Assembly (NCBI GenBank): GCA_026225945.1
Contig: JAMJFZ010000770.1
Coordinates: 248,001-312,000 of the forward strand
Direction: 5' to 3'
Source of the DNA: Cricetomys ansorgei
Taxonomy: Eukaryota > Chordata > Mammalia > Rodentia > Nesomyidae
DNA: 64,000 nucleotides
Every line of letters begins with the position of its first letter. Position 1 is the stretch's first letter. Positions 1 through 9,770 of this stretch are shown one piece after another. A model generated the notes under the pieces. The model worked only from the letters and a program-made list of their open reading frames with translations. It was not told where the DNA came from and made no database searches. Both the position numbers and the translations under genes were made by a program.

Positions 1-624
1 AGACGAATTACCAGCTTTATTTGATGTTAACCGTAGGCAAAACAATGGAGTTCTGTGCACACCTCATTGCATGCTATTAATTGTGAAGTCTCAGTTTCCT
101 GAATCCTCAGATTTCCTGGTGGCTGTGAGCGTGGAATGCAGGGGAGGACGTGGAGTTGTCTTTAGCTGCTGTGCAGTGAGGATAGGCATCGTCCTGTTGC
201 GTAGTTTGAGTACCCAGCAGCCTTCTGAGGCTACTCACCCTCAGCCACATTTGGTCATGATGATGGTAGTCTCTGTTGGCCTGGAGTTGTGTTGTACTAC
301 ATCACAGGGCTCTGTGCCCTGGCTGCCTGATCAGAGAGAGGCTTTTCCTTCTTGAACCTTGGTCAGAGACGGCACAGTGCTGACAGTTCAGCCAGTAGAT
401 AGCTGAATCTAGTGGCCTTCCCTAGGTCCGTCCAGAACTGTGAGAGCTCACGGGTGACTGAAAGTCTGCCTGGCGTCTTGCTTGGAGCGGAGACATCTGT
501 GAGCTGTTTTGACAGTGCAGTTAGCTTTCTCATTTGTGCTGTTATTTGGTAGGGGATGAGGCTATATGACTTCAAGGAAGTAAATTGCTTTTTGCCTCTT
601 TTTTCATGATCTTGGGATGGGGTA
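1..624. other. Unassigned UBAC2 intron
   Basis: No gene or clear repeat recognised. Open frames of 94 and 152 codons overlap or lead into the L1M fragment and show no protein-like features. Confidence 0.6.
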
Positions 625-1045
625 TTCCCATGCATCTGTACATAGCACTGTTCATAGCAGCATTGTTCATGGTAGAACAACCTTGTGTCCGTCAGTAGAC
701 AGATGAACAGGCAAGATGTCGTGCATGTAGGCATTGTGGTATTCAGCAATAAAAGAATGAGATTCACGCATGTTTCACTATGAACCTTGAAAACACTCTC
801 CCCAGGTAATAAGCCAGACATAGAGGACAGGTGATGTGTCCCGTGTGTCCCCTCATGCCGTGCTCAGCATAGGCATTCATAGACAGCTGGACAGAGGTCA
901 CCCAGGGCTCTGGGAGAGATGGCAGGCTAATGTTTCATGGTCAACATTTAGGATAATAGGGTAATGCACACTATTGTGTGTTCTTAACACCACTGAGTTA
1001 TGTACTTAAATTACGGTAAAATTTACCTTACATTTCACAGTAATT
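625..1045 (+). mobile_element. Ancient L1M 3' end, sense
   Basis: The stretch has the layout of the 3' end of an old mammalian L1. First come remnants of the ORF2 C-terminus ('ttcatagcagcattgttca', 'gaatgagattcacgcatg', 'tgaaccttgaaaacac', 'aataagccagacat'). These are followed by the 3' UTR pattern with 'accactgagttatgtactt' and 'ggtaaaatttacc'. It is diverged and has no open frame. Family assignment is by eye. Confidence 0.7.
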
Positions 1046-1419
1046 CAAGGGAAGCACAGGGTTAATTTGTTCCAACTGTGAATGGGAAATGAAATCAGTG
1101 TTTTGCAAATGTCATTAGGAACATTCAAATTTGGAAAATGTTGAGGACTCAGAATAGGCCTTTGAAAAGAAGCATTTTCTTTATGTACTTCTTTGTTTCT
1201 CACCTAGCAGAGGTGAACTTTCAAAGCTGATAGTATTCTTAAACTGCTAACATTTATCAGTGATTCCAAAGCTGCCATGCGCGTGGTTCTCCGGTTGTTA
1301 ATCTCACGAATTTTAGTTTTGAACTTTTACTCAAATTGTCACTTATAGCTTTGCTGTTAAATTTAGCAGTATAAAATCCACATTCACTAGTCTTTCATTT
1401 CATCTGGTGTATGAGTCTG

Positions 1420-2143
1420 GAGAGAGAGAGAGAGAGTGTGTGTGTGAGTGTATGTATGCGTGAGTGTGTGTGTATGTGTGAGTGTGTGTATGTGTGAGTA
1501 TGTGTATGCGTGAGTGTGTGTATGTGTGAGTGTGTGTATGCGTGAGTGAGTGTATGTGTGTATGCGTGAGTATGTATATGCGTGAGTGTGTATATGTGTG
1601 TGTGTATGTGTGTGTGTGTATGCGTGAGTGTGAGTGTGTGTATGTGTGTGTGAGTGTGTGGATGTGTATGTGTGAGTGTGTGAGTGTGTATGTGTGAATG
1701 TGTGTATGTGTATGTGTGAGTGTGTGTATGCGTGAGTGTGTGTATGCGTGTGTGTATGTGTGAGTGTGTGTATGCGTGAGTGTATGAGTGTGTATGCGTG
1801 AGTGTATGTGTGTGTGTATGCGTGAGTGTGAGTGTGTGTATGTGTGTGTGTGTGGATGTGTATGTGTGAGTGTGTGTGTGTATGTGTGAATGTGTGTATG
1901 TGTATGTGTGAGTGTGTGAGTGTGTGTATGCGTGAGTGTGTGAGTGTGTGTATGTGTGTGTGAGTGTGTGGATGTGTATGTGTGTGTGGATGTGTATGTG
2001 TGAGTGTGTGAGTGTGTGTATGTGTGAGTGTGTGTATGTGTGTGTGTGTGTGTGTATGCGTGAGTGTGTGAGTGTGTGTATGTATGTGTCAGTGTGTGAG
2101 TGTGTGTATGTGTATGTGTCAGTGTGTGTATGCGTGAGTGTGC
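1420..2143. repeat. (GA)n then long impure (TG)n / TGTATGTGTGAG microsatellite
   Basis: A short (AG) run leads into over 700 bases of TG dinucleotides broken by TGTATG, TGCGTGAG and TGAGTG variants. Longer blocks recur (for example 'gtgtggatgtgtatgtgtg'), so segments of the array have themselves been duplicated. The alternating purine-pyrimidine sequence is a strong Z-DNA candidate. The Cys/Val-rich open frames in it are repeat artefacts. Confidence 0.95.
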
Positions 2144-2164
2144 ACGTCCTACTAAATATCCTTT

Positions 2165-2345
2165 TCCTTTCTTTCAGTTTATTTGCTTATTTTGTGTGTG
2201 TGTGGTGGTGAGCATGCTATGGTGCCCCATGTGTGGAGTTCAGAAGACAGGTCTGTGGAGTCTCTTGTCTCCTTTTTCCTAGACGTGGGTTCTGGGTTTT
2301 GAACTAATGGCATCGAGCTTGGCAGCAAGTGCCCTGACCTGCTGA
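2165..2345 (-). mobile_element. B3/B2-like SINE remnant, antisense
   Basis: Antisense SINE pattern: 'tttatttgcttattttgtgtg', then 'ggtgccccatgtgtggagttcagaagacagg', then a diverged 'gtgggttctgggttttgaac … cagcaagtgccctgacctgctgag', the reverse of the tRNA-like head. It is strongly diverged and sits directly 3' of the TG array. Confidence 0.6.
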
Positions 2346-2586
2346 GGTTTTTACTAGGAACTTTCTGTTGTCTTCACAAGATGCATCTTACTGTAATAAG
2401 CAAAGAGACTTGTTACTCTTGGGAGGAATATGCGGGGTGAGGGTGTTGGGCTTGCTTTTGACATTAGACATGCTGAGTTTACATTTGTGTGTGCTCAGTG
2501 ACCGCCAAGGGCTTGAACTACACAGCACCAGGCAGAGGCCTGGGCAGACCTCGCTCACCTGTTGTTCTGTTTTTAATCCTGTCTAG

Positions 2587-2706
2587 GTTTGGAGGCTGCT
2601 GTGTGGAAGAATAATTTGCCTGGACTTGAAGGATGCTTTCTGCAGTAGTCTCCTTATTTATAACTTCAGAATATTTGAGAGAAGATATGGAAGCAGGAAG
2701 TTTGCA
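2587..2706 (+). CDS. Ubac2: UBAC2 internal coding exon (partial gene)
   Basis: This 120-base exon encodes 40 residues in phase 0, starting VWRLLCGRIICLDLKD and ending ERRYGSRKFA. From memory of the human protein it corresponds to about residues 54-93 of the ~344-aa UBAC2. UBAC2 is a multi-pass ER membrane protein with a rhomboid/Derlin-like fold lacking protease activity and a C-terminal UBA domain; it binds FAF2/UBXD8 and takes part in ER-associated degradation and lipid-droplet control. The exon is bounded by a pyrimidine-rich acceptor (…cctgtctag) and a GTAAGT donor at 2707. It has no stop or frameshift, so the gene looks intact here. The preceding exons lie outside the window. The gene identity is recognised from the protein sequence; the exon number is not known. 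Confidence 0.93.
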
Positions 2707-2867
2707 GTAAGTACTTAGATCCGGAGTGAAGTGACCTCATCCCTGCTCCTTCTTTGAGTATTTGGTGCGTCCCCAGGTCCCTGTATGCCAGGCGAGTGCA
2801 TCACCACACAGCTGCATCTCCAGCCCTACATTCTGTTTTTAAACTTTGAAGTAAAGTCTCCCCGACT

Positions 2868-3312
2868 TGCCCAGGCTGGCCTCTGGCTCGCCTCCTCAGG
2901 CTTGGGATTGCCCAGGCTGGCCTCTGGCTCGCCTCCTCAGGCTTGGGATTGCCCAGGCTGGCCTCTGGCTCGCCTCCTTGGGCTTGAGATTGCCCAGGCT
3001 GGCATCTGGCTCGCCTCCTCGGGCTTGGGATTACCCAGGCTGGCCTCTGGCTCGCCTCCTTGGGCTTGAGATTGCCCAGGCTGGCGTCTGGCTCACCTCC
3101 TTGGGCTTGAGATTGCCCAGGCTGGCCTCTGGCTCACCTCCTTGGGCTTGGGATTGCCCAGGCTGGCCTCGGGCTTGAGATTGCCCAGGCTGGCCTCTGG
3201 TTCGCCTCCTCGGGCTTGAGATTGCCCAGGCTGGTGTCTGACTCACCTCCTCGGGCTTGAGATTGCCCAGGCTGGCCTCTGGCTTGCCTCCTCGGGCTCG
3301 GGAGTAGCTGGG
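2868..3312. repeat. 41-bp minisatellite grown from a B1-type SINE core
   Basis: About eleven direct copies of a 41-bp unit (gcccaggctggcctctggct … gcttgggatt). The unit matches the antisense B1/Alu-like core, and the array is flanked by other SINE parts: 'aagtctccccgacttgcccaggc' on the left, 'gggattgcccgtgtgcaccac' on the right. So the array is an internal amplification of a SINE. One copy near 3160-3180 is shortened. Predicted open frames on both strands are repeat artefacts. Confidence 0.9.
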
Positions 3313-3856
3313 ATTGCCCGTGTGCACCACTGTTTTGGCCCCTTATTTTAAAATGGCTTCTGTTTTTTAAAACTCAGTATATTATTTATACTTACCTTTT
3401 AAATTACATGATTCTAGATCTGATTTGGAGCTTGGGCATGAACCAAAGAAAAATTTTAAATTTAAGCCAACAGTATGATAAAAGAAAATGATAGTGGTGA
3501 TAATACATGATTTCAAGTGTGTGTGCCAGCAATAAAAATTTTAATTAGAACTTTAGCTAATAAAATTCTGGTCACTTACTTGGCTTAATAGTATATGTGC
3601 TACTTCTTAGCAGTGTGTCTTAATGTAAATACCATATTTCAACATTTCTAGAAATTTTAGAAACTAATACATGCGAATAATTATGCCTTATTTTCTAATT
3701 TTGAAAAGTATCAAAACCAAATAGTATAAAATGCGCTTATGCACGTATGTGTGCATACTTGTGTCTTGGCGCACACCTGTGTGCACAGATGTGTACCCAC
3801 ACCCATGCGCACCCCTCTGAGCGCAGGCAGCTTACATTCTGTGTTTTGTTTTTCAG

Positions 3857-3966
3857 TCCTTCCTGCTGGGCTCCTGGGTCTTGTCAGCCGTGTTTGACTT
3901 CATCCTGGTGGAAGCCGTGCAGTACTCGTTTGGCGTCCCTGTGGCCAATAGTTTGCCTTCTGGATT
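3857..3966 (+). CDS. Ubac2: UBAC2 next internal coding exon (partial gene)
   Basis: This 110-base exon follows the previous one after a 1.15-kb intron and continues the frame exactly: …RKFA joined to SFLLGSWVLSAVFDF, ending …NSLPSG plus two bases (phase 2). It covers about residues 94-130 of UBAC2, a hydrophobic membrane segment. The acceptor is tttgtttttcag and the donor is GTAAGT at 3967. Some residues differ from the human protein as I recall it (for example FILVEAVQYSFG against FLLIEAMQYFFG), as expected for a rodent orthologue. The next expected exon (beginning LAPVFALF in human) was not found on the + strand in the rest of the window. Confidence 0.93.
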
Positions 3967-4056
3967 GTAAGTAGCTCTTCGTTTGCAGTTACTTCTTTAG
4001 GATTCTTAAATCTATTTGAAATACTGTCATTCACCACCTTTCACCAAAGATCTTCT

Positions 4057-4183
4057 AATCCAGGCATTGGGAGGCAGAGACAGGCAGATCTCTGTGATTT
4101 CAAGACCATCCTGGTTTACCTAGCTAGTTTCAGGCCAGCCAGGGCTACATAGTGAGAATCTATATCTTAAAAAATAAAAAGAG
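4057..4183 (+). mobile_element. B1 SINE, sense
   Basis: Contains 'ggcattgggaggcagagacaggcagatctctgtga', a 'ccagccagggctacatagtgaga' segment and an A-rich tail (ttaaaaaataaaaaga). Its 5' end is diverged or truncated. It lies about 90 bases downstream of a UBAC2 exon. Confidence 0.8.
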
Positions 4184-4380
4184 AGGATGTTTTATTCTTT
4201 CAGATGTAGTAAGTATGCGTAAAGAAGACCCAGTATATACTTACATATTCCTTATGTTCTTAAATCAGTCTCATGCAGCCAAGAGGTGGCCCCTGATTCA
4301 TGATTCTTCTGCTTCAGGCGTTCTAGGTTTTGGGGTAGTGAGCCTGCAACCACCCTGAATTCCTGAAGATATTTTGGTGC

Positions 4381-4536
4381 TTTTTTTTTTTTTTTTTGCT
4401 TTTTCTTTTTTTTCATTTTGGTTTTTCGAGTCAGGGTTTCTCTGTTGTAACTCTGGCTGGCCTCGAACTCACAGAGATCCGCTTGCCTCTGCTTCCCGAG
4501 TCTGGGATCAAAGGCGTGCGCCACCGCTGCCAGGCA
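4381..4536 (-). mobile_element. B1 SINE, antisense
   Basis: A poly-T run (the reverse of the A tail) is followed by 'cagggtttctctgttgtaac', 'ctggcctcgaactcacagag' and 'gggatcaaaggcgtgcgcca', the antisense B1 consensus from tail to head. The element is nearly full length. Confidence 0.9.
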
Positions 4537-5065
4537 GTCTTGTGTATTTTTACAGTGATATTTTGCTGTTATAATTTTATGAGCTTATTAAACACAAACA
4601 TTCAAACTTGATTAGACTGGATAACAAGCATTTACTGAAGTTGAATTTCTGAATAATTTTTTTAGGCTCTTGTTTCTATACTTCACCAAAGTAGAGCAAA
4701 ATAGGTGTGTAGGTGAGAGCTCTGTGCTCCCACGATGACAGACAGCTCAACTGTGCCTTTGGGTGGTGTTGGACTTCAAAGTGAAACCGTTAGTGTACGG
4801 AGTCACCTAACGGAGCTAGGAGCAGAGTTGTGAGCACAGGCGGAATGCCTTAGAGCAAATCAGAATCCAGATTCTGAGCCCATGTTTGAGAGACACGGTG
4901 GTGTGAAATTAGAGAAATGAGATGTTTAAAAATCTGTGTATGCTAACTTTAGCCTTGTTCTAATTTCACAATATGGGTTTGAGAACCATTAGGTATGCCA
5001 CATCCTCTGGTTCTAAAGCATGTGGGATCTCTGTTTTAAATATGTAATTACTGTTAAGTTAGAGT

Positions 5066-5187
5066 CTGCGTGAATGGTGGCCTTAGTGTCTTAATAACGT
5101 GTGGTCAGGTCCTGTGTCCTTGCTGCTGCGTGAATGGTGGCCTTGGCTTCTTAATAACGTGTGGTCAGGTCCTGTGTCCTTGCTGCT
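5066..5187. repeat. 60-bp tandem duplication (2 copies)
   Basis: The segment beginning ctgcgtgaatggtggcctt at 5066 repeats at 5126 with only a few differences (ttagtgtctt against ttggcttctt), through 'gtggtcaggtcctgtgtcct'. Low divergence suggests a fairly recent local duplication. Confidence 0.9.
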
Positions 5188-5399
5188 GTGCAGCTTTGTG
5201 GGGTCCGACTCGTTAGCATAGTGGGATGGGACGTGCGGGCTGCTGCTCTGAAAGACAAGGTGTAGTCTTGGAGAAGGGTTCCCAGTTGACTCAGCAGCAC
5301 TGCCAAGTCACCCGTTCCCTCAGAACATTTCTCATTAGGCCAGTTCTCTCTGGTTCTCAGCAAAGGCTACTGAGCTCTGGAGGTATCTGTGTGTGATGT

Positions 5400-5565
5400 G
5401 TGGCTGGACAATGGTGGCGCACACCTTTGATCCCGGCACTCAGGAGGCAGAGGCAGAGGCAGGGGGATCTCTGTGAGTTTGAGGCCAGCCTGGTCTACAG
5501 AGTGAGTTCTAGGACAGCCAGGGCTACAACAGAGAAACCTGTTTATTAAAAAAAAAATATAACCA
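5400..5565 (+). mobile_element. B1 SINE, sense
   Basis: Full-length sense B1: 'aatggtggcgcacaccttt', 'ggcactcaggaggcagaggc', 'ggccagcctggtctacagag' and an A-rich tail at about 5547-5556. The 'ggcagaggcagaggcag' stretch shows a small internal duplication. Confidence 0.9.
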
Positions 5566-6599
5566 AACAGATGGAGGGGCTGCATTATAGTAACACAGCA
5601 ATCCAGATGGCCAGAGTCTGACCCTGGAACTCACATAAAGTGGAAGAAGAGAGCGAATTTCCTGTGACCTCTACATGTGTGCTGTGGCCCATGCTTGTAC
5701 ATTCGTGTGTGCGCGCACACACACGCTATAAAAATCAGTATTAAAGAATGTAAACAACTGTCACAGCTGTGCTAGAATTAAAAAAATAAAACCCAAACCT
5801 CAAAGTCTCCAATTCCATCAGACCCCGGGCGCTGCTGGAGCAGTGGGAGGGGCAAGAAGCACGGGCTGTGCAGTTCGGGTTCAGGTCCCGGCTGCGCACT
5901 TACTCTCGGGACGTCTTGCAAGTGTCTGCACTGTTCTGTTTCTGAGCTTGGTTTGTATCTGTCACTGGTCACGTGGAGGCGCTCTACTGCACAGGGCCTC
6001 GAAGAGGATTAAATTAGACTCCTTTACTAGCAGCTCGTAGTGGCAACCCCTGCGTCTGGTTTTCTTCTTTCCTTACACTCCTTGAGTCTCATTCCCACTC
6101 TTTCCAGCCTTGTCTACCTCTTGCCGTTTGGCAGAATTGCTTGTCCTTTTGTGCGTGGTGCAGCAAATGTGTCACCAATTCAAGTAATGTTTATTGGATG
6201 CATTTGTTTTCGTGGCATGGGATTCTCTTCATTGACCCTCTGTGCTGCTGACTGAGTCTTTGACAAGGAGCTTCGGTTCTCTCATGTAATTACTTGGTAT
6301 ACTCAGAGACACTGAAGGATAATTGCCGACGTGAGCTCATTAGACTCCAAGGTTGTTGGCATCTGCATAGATGTCCACTTTGTGTAGTGCTCCATGCGGA
6401 AGCTGCACTGATGTCTCATGGATGTCACGACTCACTTGAGCTCAGAAAAGGATCTTGTTTATTTTCAAAGTAGCTACATTACTAAAAGCTAAATATATTA
6501 GCTGTGTCTGGTAACCTGTGCCTGACACATTTGCCCTAATATACCTGCTTATTAGTTATATTTACATTTAGGTGCTTGCTTTCCAGAATCAAAGCCTCC

Positions 6600-6790
6600 A
6601 GAAAAGTTGGTGCTGGTGAGGTTGATCAGTGGGTAAAGGCACTTGGTTCCAAGCATGAAGCTGAGTGTGATCCCTGGGACCCACGTCGGGGGATATAGTG
6701 GATCCATGCAGGTTGTGCCCTCATCTCCACACACATGTCCACATGTGCACACATGTATTCATACACAATAAGTAAATTTAATGCATCTTA
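6600..6790 (+). mobile_element. B3/B4-like SINE, sense
   Basis: A diverged tRNA-like head ('ttgatcagtgggtaaaggcacttgg … gtgtgatccctgggaccca') is followed by a CACA/CATG-rich body and a tail with 'aataagtaaatttaatgc'. The class is clear; the subfamily is not. Confidence 0.65.
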
Positions 6791-6900
6791 AAGAGAGTCT
6801 GACTACAGTGTTAATTATGGTTTGTGAACTGTTTCAATTATATGGACTTCCCTGTGAGGACTCCAGGACATTGTCACCTCTTTGCTGTGTGTCTGTATGG

Positions 6901-6991
6901 ACCCTAAACTGCATACCAAATACAGGGGCTCTGCTCTACCACCCAGCGACTGTGCATGTACCCTAAACTGCATACCAAATACAGGGGCTTT
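6901..6991. repeat. Short direct duplication, ~59-bp period
   Basis: A 30-base block beginning accctaaactgcatacca and ending in tacaggggct occurs at 6901 and 6960, identical in both copies. The spacer differs. No element was recognised. Confidence 0.85.
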
Positions 6992-7185
6992 CAGGCTTTC
7001 TCTCTCTAATATTTATTTAAAGATTTTACTCACTTGGCTCTTGAAACTAAAATCTTCCATTATTTTCTCTCTGTTGAAAGACTGCATCAAAGTACTACTT
7101 TTGCTTCTGTATCTTATAGTTATGACAGTATTTACTTTTTGTAAACATTTTTGCTTATTATTGGAAAATTGGTACCTGAGCTGAA

Positions 7186-7290
7186 AGGAGGCAGAGGCAG
7201 GTGGGTCTTGAGTTCAAGGCCAGCCTGGTCTCCATATTGAATTTCAGGCCATCCAGAGTTAACACCCTGCCCAAAACAAACAGTAATGTA
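7186..7290 (+). mobile_element. B1 fragment, sense
   Basis: Begins inside the B1 core with 'ggaggcagaggcaggtggg', continues 'caaggccagcctggtctcca' and ends 'cctgcccaaaacaaaca'. The 5' third is missing. Confidence 0.75.
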
Positions 7291-7949
7291 GGTGACTTTG
7301 CAGAGGAAGTTGTTAGCTGGATCATTTATGTCCATGTTTAGGATAGTAGGAGTTTAGTAGGCTGCGGTTCAGTTCCTTTTCTTTTAGACGGGATATCTCC
7401 TTATGTAGAAGTCAAATGGCCAGGCTAGGATGAAAACCTAAGATTCCTTGACTGGTACTACTAATACTGTGACGTAAGGCCTGGAAAAACCCAATCTTTC
7501 TAATGCACTTTTTAACCGAGTAAGAAGAACAGGCTGTTGGTATTGTAACTGCAATTATTTAGCCCTTAGTAAGCATCTTGTGTAATAGGAATAAGTCAGT
7601 GTGTTGGGGCAGAAATGAGACCTCAGTCCTCTTTCCAGCATTCGTCTTAAGTGGGGTTGGGAAGCAGCAAGAGCGTGTTGAAGGGAACGGGAAGGGAGAC
7701 CGCTGGAGCTCCCTGCTGCCGTCAGCGCTCGGTGGTGAGTGGAGCAGAGTTGCTAACGTGGAAACCTTGAACGCCGATGTTGAGAACGTGCAGTACTAAA
7801 TTCAGGCCTCCATACCAGGTGTGAACTCATGTGAGGGAGGTCAAGCAGATTATTTTGAACAATAGCTTATTTTTTGTCTCTCTGAGTCACTTGCGTACAG
7901 AATTTAATTTAAAAAGGCTAAGCCGATTAGTGCCTGCTAAGATAAGGCT

Positions 7950-8042
7950 TATTTTATTGTGTTTTTTTGAGTCTCGCTGTGTAACCTGGGCTGGCCTTCC
8001 TCTGCCCTCTGAGTGCTGAGACCAAAGCATGCCTACCACTAA
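7950..8042 (-). mobile_element. Diverged B1 fragment, antisense
   Basis: 'gagtctcgctgtgtaacctg', 'ggctggccttcctctgccct' and 'gagtgctgagaccaaagcat' follow the antisense B1 order with deletions. It lies about 110 bases beyond the putative GPR18 poly(A) signal. Confidence 0.65.
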
Positions 8043-8152
8043 TGGCTCATGCACACGTTTCTACTGAACGATAAAAAACAAATGAGCATATCAGAATACT
8101 CAGTATTTAATTGTGTTGCTGGAATAGTAAAACACGACAGAGGTTTTAAAAG

Positions 8153-8158
8153 TTTATT
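8153..8158 (-). terminator. Gpr18: Putative GPR18 poly(A) signal
   Basis: TTTATT on the + strand reads AATAAA on the minus strand, 108 bases past the GPR18 stop. It is the first canonical signal after the coding region and would give a short 3' UTR of about 125-140 bases. No transcript data are available; other downstream sites could also be used. Confidence 0.55.
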
Positions 8159-8265
8159 ACTATTATTATTATTTTACCAGAGAAGGCACTGGATAATATA
8201 GAATGCTGGCCCACCCAAGAGCAGATAGAACTTTAAAGAGATCGAGGGCAGGCCGCTCGCTTCAT

Positions 8266-9261
8266 TCACAGCATTTCACTGTTCATGTTGCTAAGCGACC
8301 GCAGGCTGCCGGAGCGGAAGCTCTTTCTGCGCACGCTCCGAAGGTAGTTGCGGTACAGCATGACGCTGATGACGCGCGCCTGGAACTGCTTGGACACGAT
8401 GTAGTAGAGGACGACGTCGAGGCAGGTGCTGAGGTTCATGAGGAAGGTGGCGAAGGCTCCCCAGGGGCTGTAGCTGTGCTCCTCCCCGTGCAGCATCAGG
8501 AAGGCGAAGCAGATGTGGAAGGGCACGAAGCAGATGAGCACCTGCACCAGCAGCGTGATGATGATCCGAATGGACTTCTCCTTGACCTTCGGCTTCAGCT
8601 TGGACGTCTGCCCGCGGAGGAGACTGTGGATGATGACCACATAGCACCCGATCATGATGAACAGAGGGACCAGGAAGAAAAACACCAGTCGAGTGAAGTT
8701 GAGCACGTTGACAGCCTTTAAGTGGATGATGTCGGAAATCTTGAGGCAGGTGGCAGGGGAGGCGGCCTCATCTGGGTCTTCGTAGAGCAGCAGCAGAGGG
8801 ACAGTAGTTGTCAGGGTCATTATCCAGATTCCCACACAGGCGAACACGGCCTTGCAGGTGTTCTTCAGTTCCTTGGCGTATTTTGGCTGCACTATGGCCA
8901 TGTATCTGTCAGCACTAATGAAAGCGAGAAGCCACAGAGCAAGGCTTGGGTAGAACACCACCAGGACCCCGAGAATGTGGCAGAAGTACTCTCCAAATGG
9001 CCATTCACCTTTCGCGTAGTAGAACATCCGGAAGGGCAGGCTCAGTATAAATATCAAGTCCAGGAGTGCGACGTTCATCATGTAGATGGTCACGGTGGTT
9101 CTCTTCTTGGTCGTGCAGCTGAAAACCCATAGCGCGGTGACGTTCACAAACAAGCCGATCAGGAAGATGCAGCTGTAGAACACCAGGGCCGCGATCTTGT
9201 ACTCATCTGGGTGTGAGCTGTTAGCAAGGGCAAGCTGGTCGAGGTTGGTCGGGGTGGTCAT
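8266..9261 (-). CDS. Gpr18: GPR18, class A G protein-coupled receptor
   Basis: Intact 331-residue single-exon coding sequence, the same length as human GPR18 and highly similar to it throughout. The extracellular N-terminus carries an N-glycosylation sequon (N14-S-S). Seven hydrophobic segments follow, with Cys94 and Cys172 positioned for the conserved disulphide, DRY at 118-120 after TM3, 'FVPFH' in TM6, and DVVLY in place of NPxxY in TM7. The tail is Ser/Arg-rich and ends SNMNSEML. Known biology: a Gi-coupled leukocyte receptor; N-arachidonoyl glycine and resolvin D2 have been proposed as ligands but are debated. I chose the ATG at 9261 because the open frame extends upstream only to a GTG (9288), and this start gives the family length. 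The gene is nested antisense in the UBAC2 intron. Its 3' half is notably GC-rich compared with the surrounding intron. Confidence 0.98.
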   Translation of the reverse strand: MTTPTNLDQLALANSSHPDEYKIAALVFYSCIFLIGLFVNVTALWVFSCTTKKRTTVTIYMMNVALLDLIFILSLPFRMFYYAKGEWPFGEYFCHILGVLVVFYPSLALWLLAFISADRYMAIVQPKYAKELKNTCKAVFACVGIWIMTLTTTVPLLLLYEDPDEAASPATCLKISDIIHLKAVNVLNFTRLVFFFLVPLFIMIGCYVVIIHSLLRGQTSKLKPKVKEKSIRIIITLLVQVLICFVPFHICFAFLMLHGEEHSYSPWGAFATFLMNLSTCLDVVLYYIVSKQFQARVISVMLYRNYLRSVRRKSFRSGSLRSLSNMNSEML

Positions 9262-9262
9262 C

Positions 9263-9283
9263 TTACAGCAGCTCGGTGTCCAT
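9263..9283 (-). promoter_or_regulatory. Gpr18: Six-codon upstream ORF abutting the GPR18 start
   Basis: In the GPR18 leader an ATG at 9283 in a strong Kozak context (GCCATGG) opens a six-codon frame encoding MDTELL. Its TAA is followed by one base and then the receptor ATG (TAAGATG). It is in a different frame from the receptor, so it cannot extend GPR18. Such a uORF is expected to lower translation or force reinitiation. The sequence is directly visible; the regulatory effect is inferred. Confidence 0.6.
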
Positions 9284-9304
9284 GGCACGCGGAAGCTGTG
9301 GGGA

Positions 9305-9306
9305 CT
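9305..9306 (-). other. Gpr18: Splice acceptor of the GPR18 coding exon
   Basis: On the minus strand a pyrimidine-rich run ends in tctgtgctttcttcacag, so the coding exon would begin at 9304, 43 bases before the ATG. This fits a GPR18 gene with non-coding upstream exon(s), as in human. A second AG (ccccacag) lies 9 bases further on but has a poorer tract. Confidence 0.6.
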
Positions 9307-9489
9307 GTGAAGAAAGCACAGAAGAACGTTGGTTGGGAATAGAGGCTTGACGGCCTCAGACTTCTTTGCTGTTAGTGAATTTTAATTTTGGGAGCATTTT
9401 ATATTGAAGACTCAGTGTACATTTCTTAGTATTATTCAAGAACATATAGCCTAGAAGTTATTGCTGTTATTTACTGATTTCTCTTTAAC

Positions 9490-9770
9490 TTTTTGTTTTT
9501 ATTTTTGTAGCATTGGGCATTGAACACAGGTCCTCATGTATGCTATGTACCTACTGAGCTATGAATCCCAGTCTGTCTTCCCTCCCTCCCTTCTTTGCCT
9601 CACTCTTCATTCATTCATTCATTCATTCATTCAGGGTTTCTACACAGCCCTGGCTGTCCTAGAGCTCACTGTGTACACCAGGGTGGCCCGGAACTCACAG
9701 ATACCACACAGAAGCCTCTGCCTCCCGAGTGCTGGGATCAAAGGCTGTGCCACCACAGCGGCCCCGTTTT
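9490..9770 (-). mobile_element. ID-like plus B1 SINE, antisense, with (ATTC)n between
   Basis: 'gcattgggcattgaacacaggtcctc … ctactgagctatgaatccca' is an antisense ID/tRNA-type head. A (TTCA)n microsatellite at 9606-9633 follows. Then an antisense B1 runs from 'cagggtttctacacagccc' to 'gggatcaaaggctgtgccacc'. This lies upstream of GPR18 on its strand. Confidence 0.75.

Noticed and set aside
4278..4293. CTCF-like GCCAAGAGGTGGCCCC
   Set aside because: Two mismatches in the core (A and G where S and Y are expected); weaker than the two reported sites.
8203..8721. 172-codon plus-strand frame
   Set aside because: Antisense shadow of the GC-rich GPR18 coding region; no recognisable protein and no splice or promoter support.
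9262..9288. Nine-residue N-terminal extension of GPR18 (340-codon frame)
   Set aside because: The frame begins with GTG, not ATG; the only upstream ATG nearby (9283) is in another frame. The 331-residue product fits the family.
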